Below, piece after piece: positions 8,884-18,055 of a stretch of DNA of 64,000 nucleotides. Source of the stretch: Bosea sp. 685 (GTDB lineage Bacteria; Pseudomonadota; Alphaproteobacteria; Rhizobiales; Beijerinckiaceae); contig NZ_CP134779.1 in assembly GCF_031884435.1 (NCBI RefSeq), positions 4,030,001 through 4,094,000 on the forward strand, read 5' to 3'. The notes beneath the pieces were generated by a model. It made no database searches and had not been told where the DNA came from. It saw only the letters and a list, made by a program, of their open reading frames with translations. The translations under genes and the position numbers were made by a program. How positions within the stretch are numbered: the stretch's first letter is position 1; the number at the start of each line of letters is the position of its first letter.

Positions 8884-9852
8884 ATGGACCTCATGACGAC
8901 GCTTCCGATCATCATCGATACGGATCCCGGGATCGACGACAGCATCGCGCTGCTGACCGCCTTCGTCTCGCCCGAGCTCGACATCCTCGGGATCACGCCG
9001 GTCTGCGGAAACCAGCCGCTGGCGAGTACGCTGCGCAATGCGCTGCAGATCTGCGAGCTCGGCGGCCGCACAGACGTGCCGGTCCATGCCGGCTGCTTCC
9101 GGCCGCTGCTGCGCGAGCCGATCCATGGCCAGTTCCACGGCAAGACCGGTCTCGGCAACACCGTCCTGCCCGATCCGGTGAAGACGGCGGAGGCGACGTC
9201 GGCGGTCGAATTCATCATCGCAAGTTGCGAGGCCGCCGCAGCGAGTGGCCACAAGATCACCATCTGCAGCCTGGGGCCCTTGACCAATCTCGCGGTCGCG
9301 CTGCGGATGAAGCCTGCCATTACCGCGGGCATCGAGACGCTGGTGATGATGGGCGGCGCCTATCGCGAAGCCGGCAACCGCAGCATGACCTCGGAATTCA
9401 ACGTGCTGGCCGATCCGCATGCGGCCCATATCGTGTTTTCCAGCGGCATTCCGATCGTCGCCTTGGCGCTCGATGCGACGCATCAGGTCATCCTGACCCC
9501 AGACCATGTCACTCAGTTCGCCGCCGTCAGCGGCCGGATCGCCGAGCCGCTCTCGCAATTGATGGCGTTCTGGGACCGCAACGACGTCAAGCGCTACGGC
9601 TCGCGCGGCGGCCCGCTGCACGACCCGCTGGTGATCGCCTATCTGCTGGCGCCCGAACTCTTCCAGACGCAGCGGGCGCGGGTCTTCGTCGAGCATGAGA
9701 GCGAGCTCTGCATGGGCCAGACCATCGCCGACTGGCATGGCAAATCAGGCCTCGCGCCCAATGCCGAGATCGTCGTCAAGGTCGATGCGCCAGCGGTCAT
9801 CGCGCTCTTCCTGGAACGGCTGTCGCGCTACGCTGCGAAGGCCACGGCGTGA
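8884..9852 (+). CDS. Inosine/uridine-preferring nucleoside hydrolase
   Basis: A 322-residue enzyme with the calcium-binding IUNH signature IIIDTDPGIDDSIALL near the N-terminus, ICSLGPLTNLAVAL, and EFNVLADPHAA, which cover the active-site loops. It hydrolyses the N-glycosidic bond of a nucleoside into base plus pentose, in the cytoplasm. MTTLP at 8893 is an equally good start; neither has a clear ribosome site, and an 80-base pyrimidine-rich gap precedes it. Its stop overlaps the next gene's GTG start by four bases. Confidence 0.93.
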   Translation: MDLMTTLPIIIDTDPGIDDSIALLTAFVSPELDILGITPVCGNQPLASTLRNALQICELGGRTDVPVHAGCFRPLLREPIHGQFHGKTGLGNTVLPDPVKTAEATSAVEFIIASCEAAAASGHKITICSLGPLTNLAVALRMKPAITAGIETLVMMGGAYREAGNRSMTSEFNVLADPHAAHIVFSSGIPIVALALDATHQVILTPDHVTQFAAVSGRIAEPLSQLMAFWDRNDVKRYGSRGGPLHDPLVIAYLLAPELFQTQRARVFVEHESELCMGQTIADWHGKSGLAPNAEIVVKVDAPAVIALFLERLSRYAAKATA

Positions 9853-10817
9853 ATCGCCAGCGCATCATCATCGACACCGACCCCGGCGTCGACGACGCGG
9901 CCGCGATCCTGATGGCGCTGGCCTCGCCCGAGCTCGAGGTGCTCGGCATCTCGGTGGTCGGCGGGAACGTGCCGCTGCAGGCGACGCTCGCCAATGCCTG
10001 CAAGATCCTGGCCCTGGCGGGGCACCCCGAGGTGCCGGTTTACGCGGGAGCGCCGGGGCCGCTTGTGCGCCAACAGGTCTACGGCAAATATGCCGCGATC
10101 GGCGCCTTCAGCGACGCGCTCCTGCCCCCGACCGGTCTGCGCCCGGCCAGCGAGCATGCGGTCGATTTCATCATCCGCAGCGCGCGCGCCGCGATCACTG
10201 AGCCGATCACCATCTGCGCGATCGGCCCCTTGACCAATATCGCGCTCGCTCTGGTCCAGCACCCCGATGTGGCCAACGGCATCGCGCGGATCGTCGCCAT
10301 GGGCGGCGCCTTCACGGCGCTCGGCCACCGCACGCCCTGGGCGGAGTTCAATGTCTATGCCGATCCGCATGCGGCCGAGATCGTCCATGGCGCTGGTATC
10401 GAGGTCGTGGCAATGCCGCTCGACGTGACCTTCCAGGCCTTGTTCACGGCCGAGCACATCGCGGGCTTTCGCAACACCGGCGGCGCGGTCGGGCGGGCAT
10501 TGGCTGATCTGCTCACCACCTATGACCGCAGCGACATCGCGCGCTTTGGCCGCCCCGGCGGCCCAATCCATGACGCCATGACCATCGCCTGGCTGCTGCA
10601 GCCGGAGCTGTTTGAGGGCAGCCCGGCCGCCATCGGCGTCCAGGTCACGGGCCAGACCGCCGGCTACAGCTATGCCGATTATCACGGCAAAACCGAGCGC
10701 GCCGCGCGTGCGACGATCATCGAGAGCGTCGATGAGGCGGGCTTCATCGCGCTGCTGTCGCAGCGCCTGAGCCGCTACGGGCGGGCCGACGAAGTTGCGC
10801 GCGAGGCGGGGGGCTGA
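9849..10817 (+). CDS. Second nucleoside hydrolase (paralogue)
   Basis: A 322-residue protein, start GTG overlapping the preceding stop (GTGA). It carries IIIDTDPGVDDAAAIL, ICAIGPLTNIALAL and EFNVYADPHAAEIV, the same landmarks as its neighbour, and is the same length, so the pair arose by tandem duplication with divergence. Differences in the substrate loops suggest different base preference or a second step on a related compound. It is followed one base later by the first permease start. Confidence 0.93.
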   Translation: MNRQRIIIDTDPGVDDAAAILMALASPELEVLGISVVGGNVPLQATLANACKILALAGHPEVPVYAGAPGPLVRQQVYGKYAAIGAFSDALLPPTGLRPASEHAVDFIIRSARAAITEPITICAIGPLTNIALALVQHPDVANGIARIVAMGGAFTALGHRTPWAEFNVYADPHAAEIVHGAGIEVVAMPLDVTFQALFTAEHIAGFRNTGGAVGRALADLLTTYDRSDIARFGRPGGPIHDAMTIAWLLQPELFEGSPAAIGVQVTGQTAGYSYADYHGKTERAARATIIESVDEAGFIALLSQRLSRYGRADEVAREAGG

Positions 10818-10818
10818 G

Positions 10819-11796
10819 ATGGCGCGATATCTCATGAGCCGGTCGCTTCAGACCGTGCTGACACTGTTCGTGATGTCGGTCCTGGTCTTCGTCGGCCTCT
10901 ACATGGTCGGCAATCCCGTCGACGTGCTGCTCAGCGCCACCGCAACGCCGGCCGAGCGGCTCGAGGTCATCCGCGCCTTCGGCTTGGACCGGCCGGTCTG
11001 GGAGCAATACGGGCTGTTCCTGCTGCGGGCGCTCTCGGGCGACCTCGGCAACTCCTTCGTCTTCAACCAGCCGGCCCTGACGCTGATCCTGAAGCGCATG
11101 CCGGCGACGCTGGAGCTCGCCTTCGTCGCGCTCGTCATGGCGCTGGTGATCGGGCTGCCGCTGGGGATCTATGCCGGCCTCAAGCCGAAGGGGTGGATCG
11201 CGAAATCGGTGATGACCTTCTCGATCCTCGGCTTCAGCCTGCCGACCTTCTGGATCGGCCTCGTCATGATCCTGCTGTTCAGCGTCAAGCTCGGCTGGCT
11301 CCCGGCGTCCGGGCGCGGCGAGACCACCTCGCTGCTCGGCATGCCGGTCAGCTTCCTGAACTGGGACGGGCTGTCGCATCTGCTGCTGCCGGCCTTCAAC
11401 CTGGCGCTGTTCAAGATCTCGCTGGTCATCCGCCTGACCCGCGCCGGCGTGATGGAATGCATGCAGCTCGATTTCGTCCGCTTCGCCCGCGCTAAGGGGC
11501 TAACGGAATCGCGCATCGTCTTCACTCATGTGCTGAAGAACACGCTGATCCCGCTGATCACCGTCATCGGCCTCGAACTCGGCTCGCTGATCGCCTTTGC
11601 CGTCGTCACCGAGACGATCTTCGCCTGGCCCGGCATGGGCAAGCTGATCATCGACGCCATCGGCGTGCTCGATCGCCCGGTGATCCTGGCCTATCTGATG
11701 ATCACCGTCGTGATGTTCAGCCTGATCAATCTCCTGGTCGATATCCTCTATTCCGTCGTCGATCCGCGCGTGCGCCTCGGGGGAAACTCGCAATGA
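10819..11796 (+). CDS. ABC transporter permease (DppB/GsiC type)
   Basis: A 325-residue inner-membrane protein, MARYLMSRSLQTVLTLFVMS at its first membrane helix, with the coupling-loop region LDFVRFARAKGLTESRI and the C-terminal ETIFAWPGMGKLIIDAI characteristic of BPD_transp_1 permeases. About six membrane segments are visible. It starts one base after the nucleoside hydrolase stop and overlaps the next permease by four bases, so all are one operon. Confidence 0.94.
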   Translation: MARYLMSRSLQTVLTLFVMSVLVFVGLYMVGNPVDVLLSATATPAERLEVIRAFGLDRPVWEQYGLFLLRALSGDLGNSFVFNQPALTLILKRMPATLELAFVALVMALVIGLPLGIYAGLKPKGWIAKSVMTFSILGFSLPTFWIGLVMILLFSVKLGWLPASGRGETTSLLGMPVSFLNWDGLSHLLLPAFNLALFKISLVIRLTRAGVMECMQLDFVRFARAKGLTESRIVFTHVLKNTLIPLITVIGLELGSLIAFAVVTETIFAWPGMGKLIIDAIGVLDRPVILAYLMITVVMFSLINLLVDILYSVVDPRVRLGGNSQ

Positions 11797-12728
11797 GCCT
11801 CGATCCCCAGGTACGGACCTCGGTTCACGGGCCGGGCGCTGGCGGCGCGCATGCCGGCCGCTCGCCTTTGCGCGAAATGCTCGCTGCCCTGCTGCGCGAC
11901 AGGCTGGCGCTCACCGGCGTCATCCTCGTGGCGCTCCTGGTGCTTGCTGCGATCCTGGCGCCATTGATCGCGCCGCAGAACCCCTATGACCTGTCCCAGC
12001 TCGACATCATGGACAACCGCCTGCGGCCGGGCTCCCGCAGCATGAGCGGCATGCTCTACCTCATCGGCACGGATGATCAGGGCCGGGACCTGTTCAGCGC
12101 GATCTTGTTCGGCCTGCGCACCAGCATCCTGGTCGGCCTGTCGAGCGCTGCGATCGCGCTCGTCATCGGCGCCGCGATCGGCCTCGTCAGCGCCTATCTC
12201 GGCGGGCGCACGGACGCCGTGCTGATGCGCATCGTCGACATCCAGTTGAGCTTCCCCGCGATCCTGATCGCGCTGATCTTCCTCGCCATTCTCGGCCAGG
12301 GCATCGACAAGATCATCCTCGCTCTGGTCGTGACGCAATGGGCCTATTATGCGCGCACCGTGCGCGGCTCGGCCCTGGTCGAGCGCCGGCGCGCCTATGT
12401 CGACGCCGCGCGCGCCATGGCGCTGCCCGACCGCAGCATCCTGTTCCGCCATATCCTGCCCAACTGCCTGCCGCCGCTCATCGTCGTCGCGACCATGCGC
12501 ATCGCCTATGCGATCATGCTGGAGGCGACGCTCTCCTTCCTCGGCATCGGCCTGCCCGTGACGGAGCCCTCGCTTGGCCTCTTGATCGCCAATGGCTTTG
12601 AATATCTCCTCTCCGGCGATTACTGGATCAGCGTCTTCCCCGGGCTTGCCCTGCTGCTGCTCATCGTCGGCGTCAACCTGATCGGCGACGGCTTGCGCGA
12701 CATCCTCAATCCGCGCCGGGAGGGCTGA
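11793..12728 (+). CDS. ABC transporter permease (DppC/GsiD type)
   Basis: A 311-residue permease with an N-terminal cytosolic tail, first helix LTGVILVALLVLAAILAPLI, then IGTDDQGRDLFSAILFGLR, VDIQLSFPAILIAL, and the coupling region YVDAARAMALPDRSILFRHI. The C-terminal GDGLRDILNPRREG is the usual DppC ending. It forms the heterodimeric channel with the preceding permease. Confidence 0.94.
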   Translation: MSLDPQVRTSVHGPGAGGAHAGRSPLREMLAALLRDRLALTGVILVALLVLAAILAPLIAPQNPYDLSQLDIMDNRLRPGSRSMSGMLYLIGTDDQGRDLFSAILFGLRTSILVGLSSAAIALVIGAAIGLVSAYLGGRTDAVLMRIVDIQLSFPAILIALIFLAILGQGIDKIILALVVTQWAYYARTVRGSALVERRRAYVDAARAMALPDRSILFRHILPNCLPPLIVVATMRIAYAIMLEATLSFLGIGLPVTEPSLGLLIANGFEYLLSGDYWISVFPGLALLLLIVGVNLIGDGLRDILNPRREG

Positions 12729-12731
12729 GGC

Positions 12732-14540
12732 ATGACGGACCCCGTGCTTCGCGTCGACAATCTCACCACCTCCTTCCGCGTCGGCCAGGACTGGCTGAAC
12801 GTCGTCAACAAGGTCAGCTTCGAGATCGGCCCGCGCGAAACCGTGGCCGTCGTCGGCGAGTCCGGCTCCGGCAAGAGCGTGACGGCGCTCTCGATCATGC
12901 GCCTGCTCTCCCCGGCCAATTCCCGCACCTCCGGCACAATCATGTTCGAGGGCCAAAACCTGCTCGAGCTGCCGCCCAAGGCGATGCAAGCGTTGCGCGG
13001 CAACCGCATCGGCATGATCTTCCAGGAGCCGATGACCTCGCTCAACCCGGTGCTCAGGATCGGGCGCCAGATCACCGAGGTGCTGCAGCAGCATCGCGGC
13101 CTGTCGCATGGCGCGGCCGAAGCCGAGGCCGTGCGCCTGCTCGACAAGGTGCGGATCCCCTCGGCGAAGTCGCGCTTGTCGGAATATCCGCTGAGCTTCT
13201 CCGGCGGCATGCGCCAGCGCGTCGTCATCGCCATCGCGCTCGCCTGCGAGCCCAAACTGCTCATCGCCGACGAGCCGACGACGGCGCTCGACGTCACGAT
13301 CCAGGCGCAGATCCTGGAGCTGATCAAGGCGCTGCAGGAGGAAGAGGGCATGTCGGTCCTCTTCATCACCCATGACATGGGCGTGGTCGCCGAAATCTCC
13401 GACCGGACGGTGGTGATGTATCGCGGCGAGGCAGTCGAGACTGGCACGACGCAAGCCATCTTCTCCAGCGCCAGCCACCCCTATACACGCGCGCTGCTCT
13501 CGGCGGTGCCGCAGCTCGGCTCGATGACCGGCCTGCCGCGGCCGCTGCGCTTTCCCGTGGTCGACCTGCAGACGGGCGCAATCGCGCCTGTCCCGGCAAC
13601 AGCGGATACGGTGAAGTCCGAGACCCGGCCGGTGCTGGAGGTCGGCAACCTCGTCACGCGCTTTGATCTGAAGGCGGGCTTCTTCGGGCGTGTCAGCGGA
13701 CGGGTGCATGCGGTCGAGAACGTCTCCTTCGACCTGCGCCAGGGCGAGACCTTGTCGCTGGTCGGTGAATCCGGCTGCGGCAAGTCGACGACGGGTCGCT
13801 CGATCATCAGGCTGGCGCAGGCGAGCGGTGGTGCGATCCGGATCGACGGTCGCGACGTGCGCGGCGCCGGCAGGACAGAGCTCGCCGAAATCCGCCGCCA
13901 TGCGCAGATGATCTTCCAGGATCCGTTCGAGAGCCTCAATCCGCGCATCCGCATCGGGGCCGCCATCGCCGAGCCGATCATCGCGCATGGGCTCGGCACC
14001 GCGCGGGACGTGGACGCCCGCGTCGCCGATCTGCTCGAACGCGTCGGGCTCTCCTCTGGGATGGCCGACCGCTTCCCGCATGAATTCTCCGGCGGCCAGC
14101 GCCAGCGCGTCTGTATTGCGCGCGCGCTGGCGCTCGAACCGAAGCTGATCGTCGCGGATGAAGCCGTCTCGGCGCTCGACGTCTCCGTCAAGGCGCAGGT
14201 GATCAACCTGATGCTGGATCTTCAGGAGCGCTATGGGCTGGCCTATCTCTTCATCTCGCACGACATGGCGGTGGTCGAACGCGTCAGCCATCGCGTCGCG
14301 GTGATGTATCTCGGCGAGATCGTCGAGATCGGCCCGCGCGCCTGCGTGTTCGAGAACCCGCAGCACGCCTATACGAAACGGCTGATCGCCGCGGTGCCGA
14401 TCGCCGACCCGACCCGGCGCCAGCTGCGCCGCATCGGCAACGACGAGATCAGGAGCCCGGTCCGCCCCGCCAACTACGTGCCGCCCCAGCGCAGCTATCG
14501 CGAGGTCGCGCCCGGACATTTCTACCAGCTGCCGCAGTGA
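12732..14540 (+). CDS. ABC transporter ATP-binding protein with two fused nucleotide-binding domains (GsiA type)
   Basis: A 602-residue fusion of DppD-like and DppF-like ATPases. Domain 1 has Walker A GESGSGKS, signature SFSGGMRQRV and Walker B LLIADEPTTALD; domain 2 has GESGCGKST, FSGGQRQRV and LIVADEAVSALD. Each domain ends in an oligopeptide-transporter C-terminal extension. It powers the importer of this operon. The cluster at 38.6-49.1 kb has permeases and a binding protein but no ATPase, so this protein might serve both; that is inference. Confidence 0.94.
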   Translation: MTDPVLRVDNLTTSFRVGQDWLNVVNKVSFEIGPRETVAVVGESGSGKSVTALSIMRLLSPANSRTSGTIMFEGQNLLELPPKAMQALRGNRIGMIFQEPMTSLNPVLRIGRQITEVLQQHRGLSHGAAEAEAVRLLDKVRIPSAKSRLSEYPLSFSGGMRQRVVIAIALACEPKLLIADEPTTALDVTIQAQILELIKALQEEEGMSVLFITHDMGVVAEISDRTVVMYRGEAVETGTTQAIFSSASHPYTRALLSAVPQLGSMTGLPRPLRFPVVDLQTGAIAPVPATADTVKSETRPVLEVGNLVTRFDLKAGFFGRVSGRVHAVENVSFDLRQGETLSLVGESGCGKSTTGRSIIRLAQASGGAIRIDGRDVRGAGRTELAEIRRHAQMIFQDPFESLNPRIRIGAAIAEPIIAHGLGTARDVDARVADLLERVGLSSGMADRFPHEFSGGQRQRVCIARALALEPKLIVADEAVSALDVSVKAQVINLMLDLQERYGLAYLFISHDMAVVERVSHRVAVMYLGEIVEIGPRACVFENPQHAYTKRLIAAVPIADPTRRQLRRIGNDEIRSPVRPANYVPPQRSYREVAPGHFYQLPQ

Positions 14541-15055
14541 GGGCGGCTGGAAGCCCGAGGCCCTCTTCGCCGCTACCGCAACGATTTTGAAGAGCATCCG
14601 AACCTCGACAGGGAGCCCTCTCCTGCATCGAAGTCGGGTCTACCCGACTTCGTCACCCTGGGTGCTGAACCCAGGTATACCCGGGTTCAGTGAGAGGGCA
14701 GCGTGAGATGCAGGCCTTTATCCGGGGGGACGAGCCCTCGCCGCCGCGCGCGGTTGGCTTTACGCCTTACTGGTCCAGGGGCCGACACCTCATCCCTGCC
14801 CTTCTCCTTACAGGAGAAGGGTTCCCCGCGTTCTCTCGGGAGGGGGTGCACCTCAACGAGCAGCGGCACACCCTCACCCTGCCCTTCTCACTGAACTCTG
14901 TTCACCCTCGGAACCACGCTATCATCCCGGGTCTGCACTTCGCTTGGAATGACGGCGGGGCCCCAGCGATAAGCCGGCCTCAAAGGCCGTTGGCATCATC
15001 CGTCATGGTCGGGCTTGTCCCGACCATCCACGTCTTCGCTGGTCGATGCTCGTGT
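14541..15055. repeat. Non-coding region with hairpin repeats
   Basis: This stretch holds repeat modules seen at several other places in the window. At 14618-14700 two perfect hairpins sit inside a CTCTCC...GAGAGG frame: GAAGTCGGGTCTACCCGACT(TC) and GAACCCAGGTATACCCGGGT(TC). At 14795-14885 there is a copy of the CCCTTCTCC...GGAGAAGGG module. After the ABC operon stop these hairpins could end transcription. I see no gene. Confidence 0.6.
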
Positions 15056-15247
15056 TCAAGACGTGGATGCTCGCCACAAGGGCGAGCATGACGACCAGGA
15101 TGTCATCCCGGGCGCAGTGATGATGCGTATGAGCGCATCGACATCCCGGTTTCGGATACGACGCAGACAGGCACGGAATCCGGGGGAGGCCAGCAGCGCG
15201 GAATCGGCGAGATACATGTATTCGGCGATGGAAAGGTTGTTTGTCAT
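15056..15247 (-). CDS. Short coupled reading frame, probably a truncated gene
   Basis: A 63-codon frame whose ATG overlaps the stop of the upstream frameshifted gene by four bases (ATGA), implying an original operon partner. The first 27 residues (MTNNLSIAEYMYLADSALLA and following) look natural. The remainder reads through dispersed intergenic repeat sequence, so the original gene probably lost its 3' part. No family recognised. Confidence 0.3.
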   Translation of the reverse strand: MTNNLSIAEYMYLADSALLASPGFRACLRRIRNRDVDALIRIITAPGMTSWSSCSPLWRASTS

Positions 15248-16390
15248 GGATACATGTCCTCGGAAGAGCCTTCGATGGCTTCGATATTTCCAGTCTGCGA
15301 GAAATCCAGCATCAACTTGTCATCGATAAAAATCGCCCACTTAACGGGAACGAATCCAGCTCTTCCCTGCATTGTAAAATTGATGGCGGTGGGCAGACCA
15401 AGAAAAACTCTTGAACACTCGGCTCGTCCACGCAGCGGACTGTCGAGATCAATCAAAGCTTCCGCCTCATATTTCGTGGAAAAGGGCGGGGCCTGGAGAA
15501 CGTTTCTGGTTACATAGGGCAACCAATCGATGGAAAAGCTCGTTCCGCCGGAAAATTGTTTATGCCGATTTATTTCGGAGTTGTTGCTTCCGTTTGCCCG
15601 CAGAACCTTCGGGTAAAGGCGGTAGAACAACGCATCGTCGGTCCATGCGAGCGGGCCATCGGCGGGGCGCGCGCGCCACCTCGTCCCGCAGTTCCTCGGG
15701 AATCGTGTTCAGGCGAACGGCGTAGCATCTCAACCCCCGCCCATCGCGGCCTTCAACCGGCCGCCATTTGAAGAACGGATCATTGGCCCTGGTGATGAAG
15801 GGCTTGCCAGAGCTCTCCATCCAACTCTTCCACTCCGGGCGCGTCACCTCGGCATAGCGCGTGCCGCGATAGCGCAGCTGCGAGCCCTCGCTCTCATAGC
15901 CGGCCAGCGAGGTATAAGCCGTCATCCGCTCGATATCGTTCTTATCGGGCATCCACAGCATCAGCGGCAGGATATCCACCTTCTGCTTCAGCTTCTCCCG
16001 GTAGGCATAGGCCGACGGATAGCCGCTGACGATCAGGCCGCAGAAATTAGGCACCCGCATCAGCACGGCATGGCCAGCCGGTGTCGGCTTGCCGTAGAGA
16101 TAGGGCAATTGTTGATAGTAGACCGCGCCGCCGCCGCCGATATAGCTCACCGAGCCGACCCCGCCACAGCGCACGATGACATCGAGTTGGAACGGTTGCC
16201 CCTCGGTCTCGAGATCGGTCGTGATCCTGTAGTAGACGGCGTTGCTCTCGAACCAGCGCCAGAGCCCAAGCGGCTCGTAGAGCGGCCCCATCACGATCTT
16301 GACGGCAACCCATAGAACGCCGGCGACCACCGCCAGCCAGGCCCCAATGATCCAGCGGCGTTTGTCCGCATCCGAGAAAAAGAACTTCAC
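15244..16390 (-). pseudogene. Membrane-anchored protein of unknown function, split by a frameshift
   Basis: Leftward from a GTG at 16390 (an ATG at 16462 is also possible), the product starts VKFFFSDADKRRWIIGAWLA with one membrane helix and continues as a soluble domain to LNTIPEELRDEVARAP. There the frame breaks at a run of four C on the coding strand (G run at 15664-15667). Removing one base restores ADGPLAWTDDALFYRLYPKV and a further 130 residues to the stop at 15244. So a one-base insertion or a sequencing error splits one gene of about 380 codons. Family not recognised. Confidence 0.7.
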
Positions 16391-16462
16391 GGCCGGTCGC
16401 CCAGCCACGCCACAGGCAGGGATCGATGGACAAGCGCCAGCCCGATCGAGCGGCAGCCCCAT

Positions 16463-16859
16463 TTCATGGCGCCGCCGCCCGGCATGCGATCACGGGCGTA
16501 TCATTCCAAGCGTCTGAGGCAGCGAAGAAAGAGGCAGCGGCTCCATCAGGCCAAGCGGCCCAAACCCATGACAACATCATTCCGGCGGCCGCCCTCGATT
16601 CACTACCTATGCGAGAATAGGAGGCTGGGGGCCGCAAGGGCAATGTACTTTTTCAAGGACATCGGCCTCGCGCAAATGCTTCGTATTTCAGCGTCTTCGC
16701 TATATTAACGTGGAGCGGGAAAGTGAAGACTGCCGTTTTGGCGCGGTTTCAATAGATTCGCTGAAATCCCGTCATTTCCGTCAACCCGCCCCCTCGCCAG
16801 CAAACACAACCATCGGCGTTGCAGCGATACAGCCGGCCTTACTGGCCGGAATGAGGAGT
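16463..16859. other. Intergenic stretch, nothing recognised
   Basis: No frame with family motifs, no hairpin followed by T-run, and no copy of the dispersed repeats was seen here. It separates the frameshifted gene from the ATPase gene ghost. Confidence 0.4.
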
Positions 16860-16861
16860 CG

Positions 16862-16988
16862 GCGCCGCCAGCTGCGCCGCATCGCCAATGACAAAATCAG
16901 GAGCCCGGTCCGCCCCGCCGACTATGTGCCGCCCAAGCGCAGCTATCGCGAGGTCGCGCCCGGGCATGTCTACCAGCTTCCGCAGTGA
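16862..16988 (+). pseudogene. 3' remnant of a second GsiA-type ABC ATPase gene
   Basis: The last 42 codons before the stop at 16986-16988 read RRQLRRIANDKIRSPVRPAD then YVPPKRSYREVAPGHVYQLP-Q. This matches the C-terminus of the intact ATPase ending at 14540 (RRQLRRIGNDEIRSPVRPAN, YVPPQRSYREVAPGHFYQLP-Q), and similarity runs on a few bases past both stops (AGTGA-GGCGGCTGG). Many differences are silent, as expected for a diverged paralogue rather than a recent duplicate. Nothing of the nucleotide-binding domains remains upstream. Confidence 0.85.
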
Positions 16989-17139
16989 AGGCGGCTGGCG
17001 TTCCCTGGCGGGCTCTTGACCAGGGATATGGCCAAGGGGCTCCGCGCCGGGCCAGCGTCATGCCGTGTCCGGGCTGCTCCGGAAGCCCGCGCGCAGGCCT
17101 CCCGGGGCGATCATCCCGGTCACCGATCACGCTGCGGCG

Positions 17140-17883
17140 TCAGTCGAAGATATTCGCCAGCTTGTCGAGGTCGATGCCTTCCTTGGCTGCGCGCAGGTCA
17201 TGATAGATCACCGCGGCGAGAACCGCGCCGAAGGCGGTGGCGACGACCTGCCAGGCGAAGTTCAGAAGCTCGCCCACAAAGGCGTAGCCGGCCATCCGCG
17301 TGAGCACGGAACTTCCGATGAAGGCGATCGCGAAGATGAGCATCAGCAGCCCGAAAACCTGCCAGCGATAGCCCTTGGTCAGAGCTACGCTTCGGTGCAG
17401 GCTTGCCATGACGCCTGTTTTCTCGATCACGCAAGCCGGAATGGAAACGGCGAGCATGCACATGACGATGAGGCCCGGTATGATGAAAAGCATCGTGCCA
17501 AGACCGACCGCGAGACCGCTCAGCAACGCGACGCCGATCACGGGAAGGACCTGCGCCAGCCCGATCTGAAGGGACTGGCCGATCGTGAAGGGTTGACCGC
17601 GCATCTCCTGAAAGGCGCCGTAGAGGCTCGTCGCCTGCGCCATGACCTGCAGCACGACGGTCACGATCCCGATGACGCCGGCGACGACCGCAATGCCTAC
17701 TCCCGCACCGCTTCCGGCCCCCATGAGCAAGCCCAGCAGCAGCAAGGGCGCCATCGGAATGAGCGCCAGCAGAAGGAACTTGCCGAACTGGCGATTGAAA
17801 ACCGTGAAAGTCTTGTCGAGGACGGCGCCGACACGAAATGGCGCGCCACTCGCCGGCTGTTCGCTGACGAAAACGTTGCTCAT
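17140..17883 (-). CDS. Multi-pass membrane protein (glycerophosphoryl-diester-phosphodiesterase membrane-domain-like)
   Basis: A 247-residue protein, MSNVFVSEQPASGAPFRVGA then VLDKTFTVFNRQFGKFLLLA, with about six hydrophobic segments and a C-terminal cytosolic tail YHDLRAAKEGIDLDKLANIF. The layout, including ASLHRSVALTKGYRWQVFGL before the last helices, resembles uncharacterised alphaproteobacterial proteins related to the GDPD membrane domain. No enzyme motif is visible. It stands alone between the ATPase ghost and an IS110 element. Confidence 0.75.
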   Translation of the reverse strand: MSNVFVSEQPASGAPFRVGAVLDKTFTVFNRQFGKFLLLALIPMAPLLLLGLLMGAGSGAGVGIAVVAGVIGIVTVVLQVMAQATSLYGAFQEMRGQPFTIGQSLQIGLAQVLPVIGVALLSGLAVGLGTMLFIIPGLIVMCMLAVSIPACVIEKTGVMASLHRSVALTKGYRWQVFGLLMLIFAIAFIGSSVLTRMAGYAFVGELLNFAWQVVATAFGAVLAAVIYHDLRAAKEGIDLDKLANIFD

Positions 17884-18055
17884 CCAATCCCCCCTTCGAT
17901 GAGCGCAAAGACTGGCATGACGTATCGAGACGCGCAATTGACGTTGGGGCACAATTTCCGTGGCGAACCGAGCCCCGGCAGGGGAATCATGTCGTCCCTT
18001 GATCACCCACGCGCCGCCATCCCGGGCGAAGCGAAGCGCAGAGCAACTGTCATGT

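Noticed and set aside
7918..9738. 606-codon minus-strand frame opposite the SBP and nucleoside hydrolase genes
   Set aside because: Shadow of two well-supported plus-strand genes; no domain, no ribosome site.
11748..14597. Very long open frame on the minus strand across the ABC permease and ATPase genes
   Set aside because: It is antisense to genes with clear domain motifs; its translation is rich in D, R, A, H with no family motif, as expected from opposite-strand reading of GC-rich codons.
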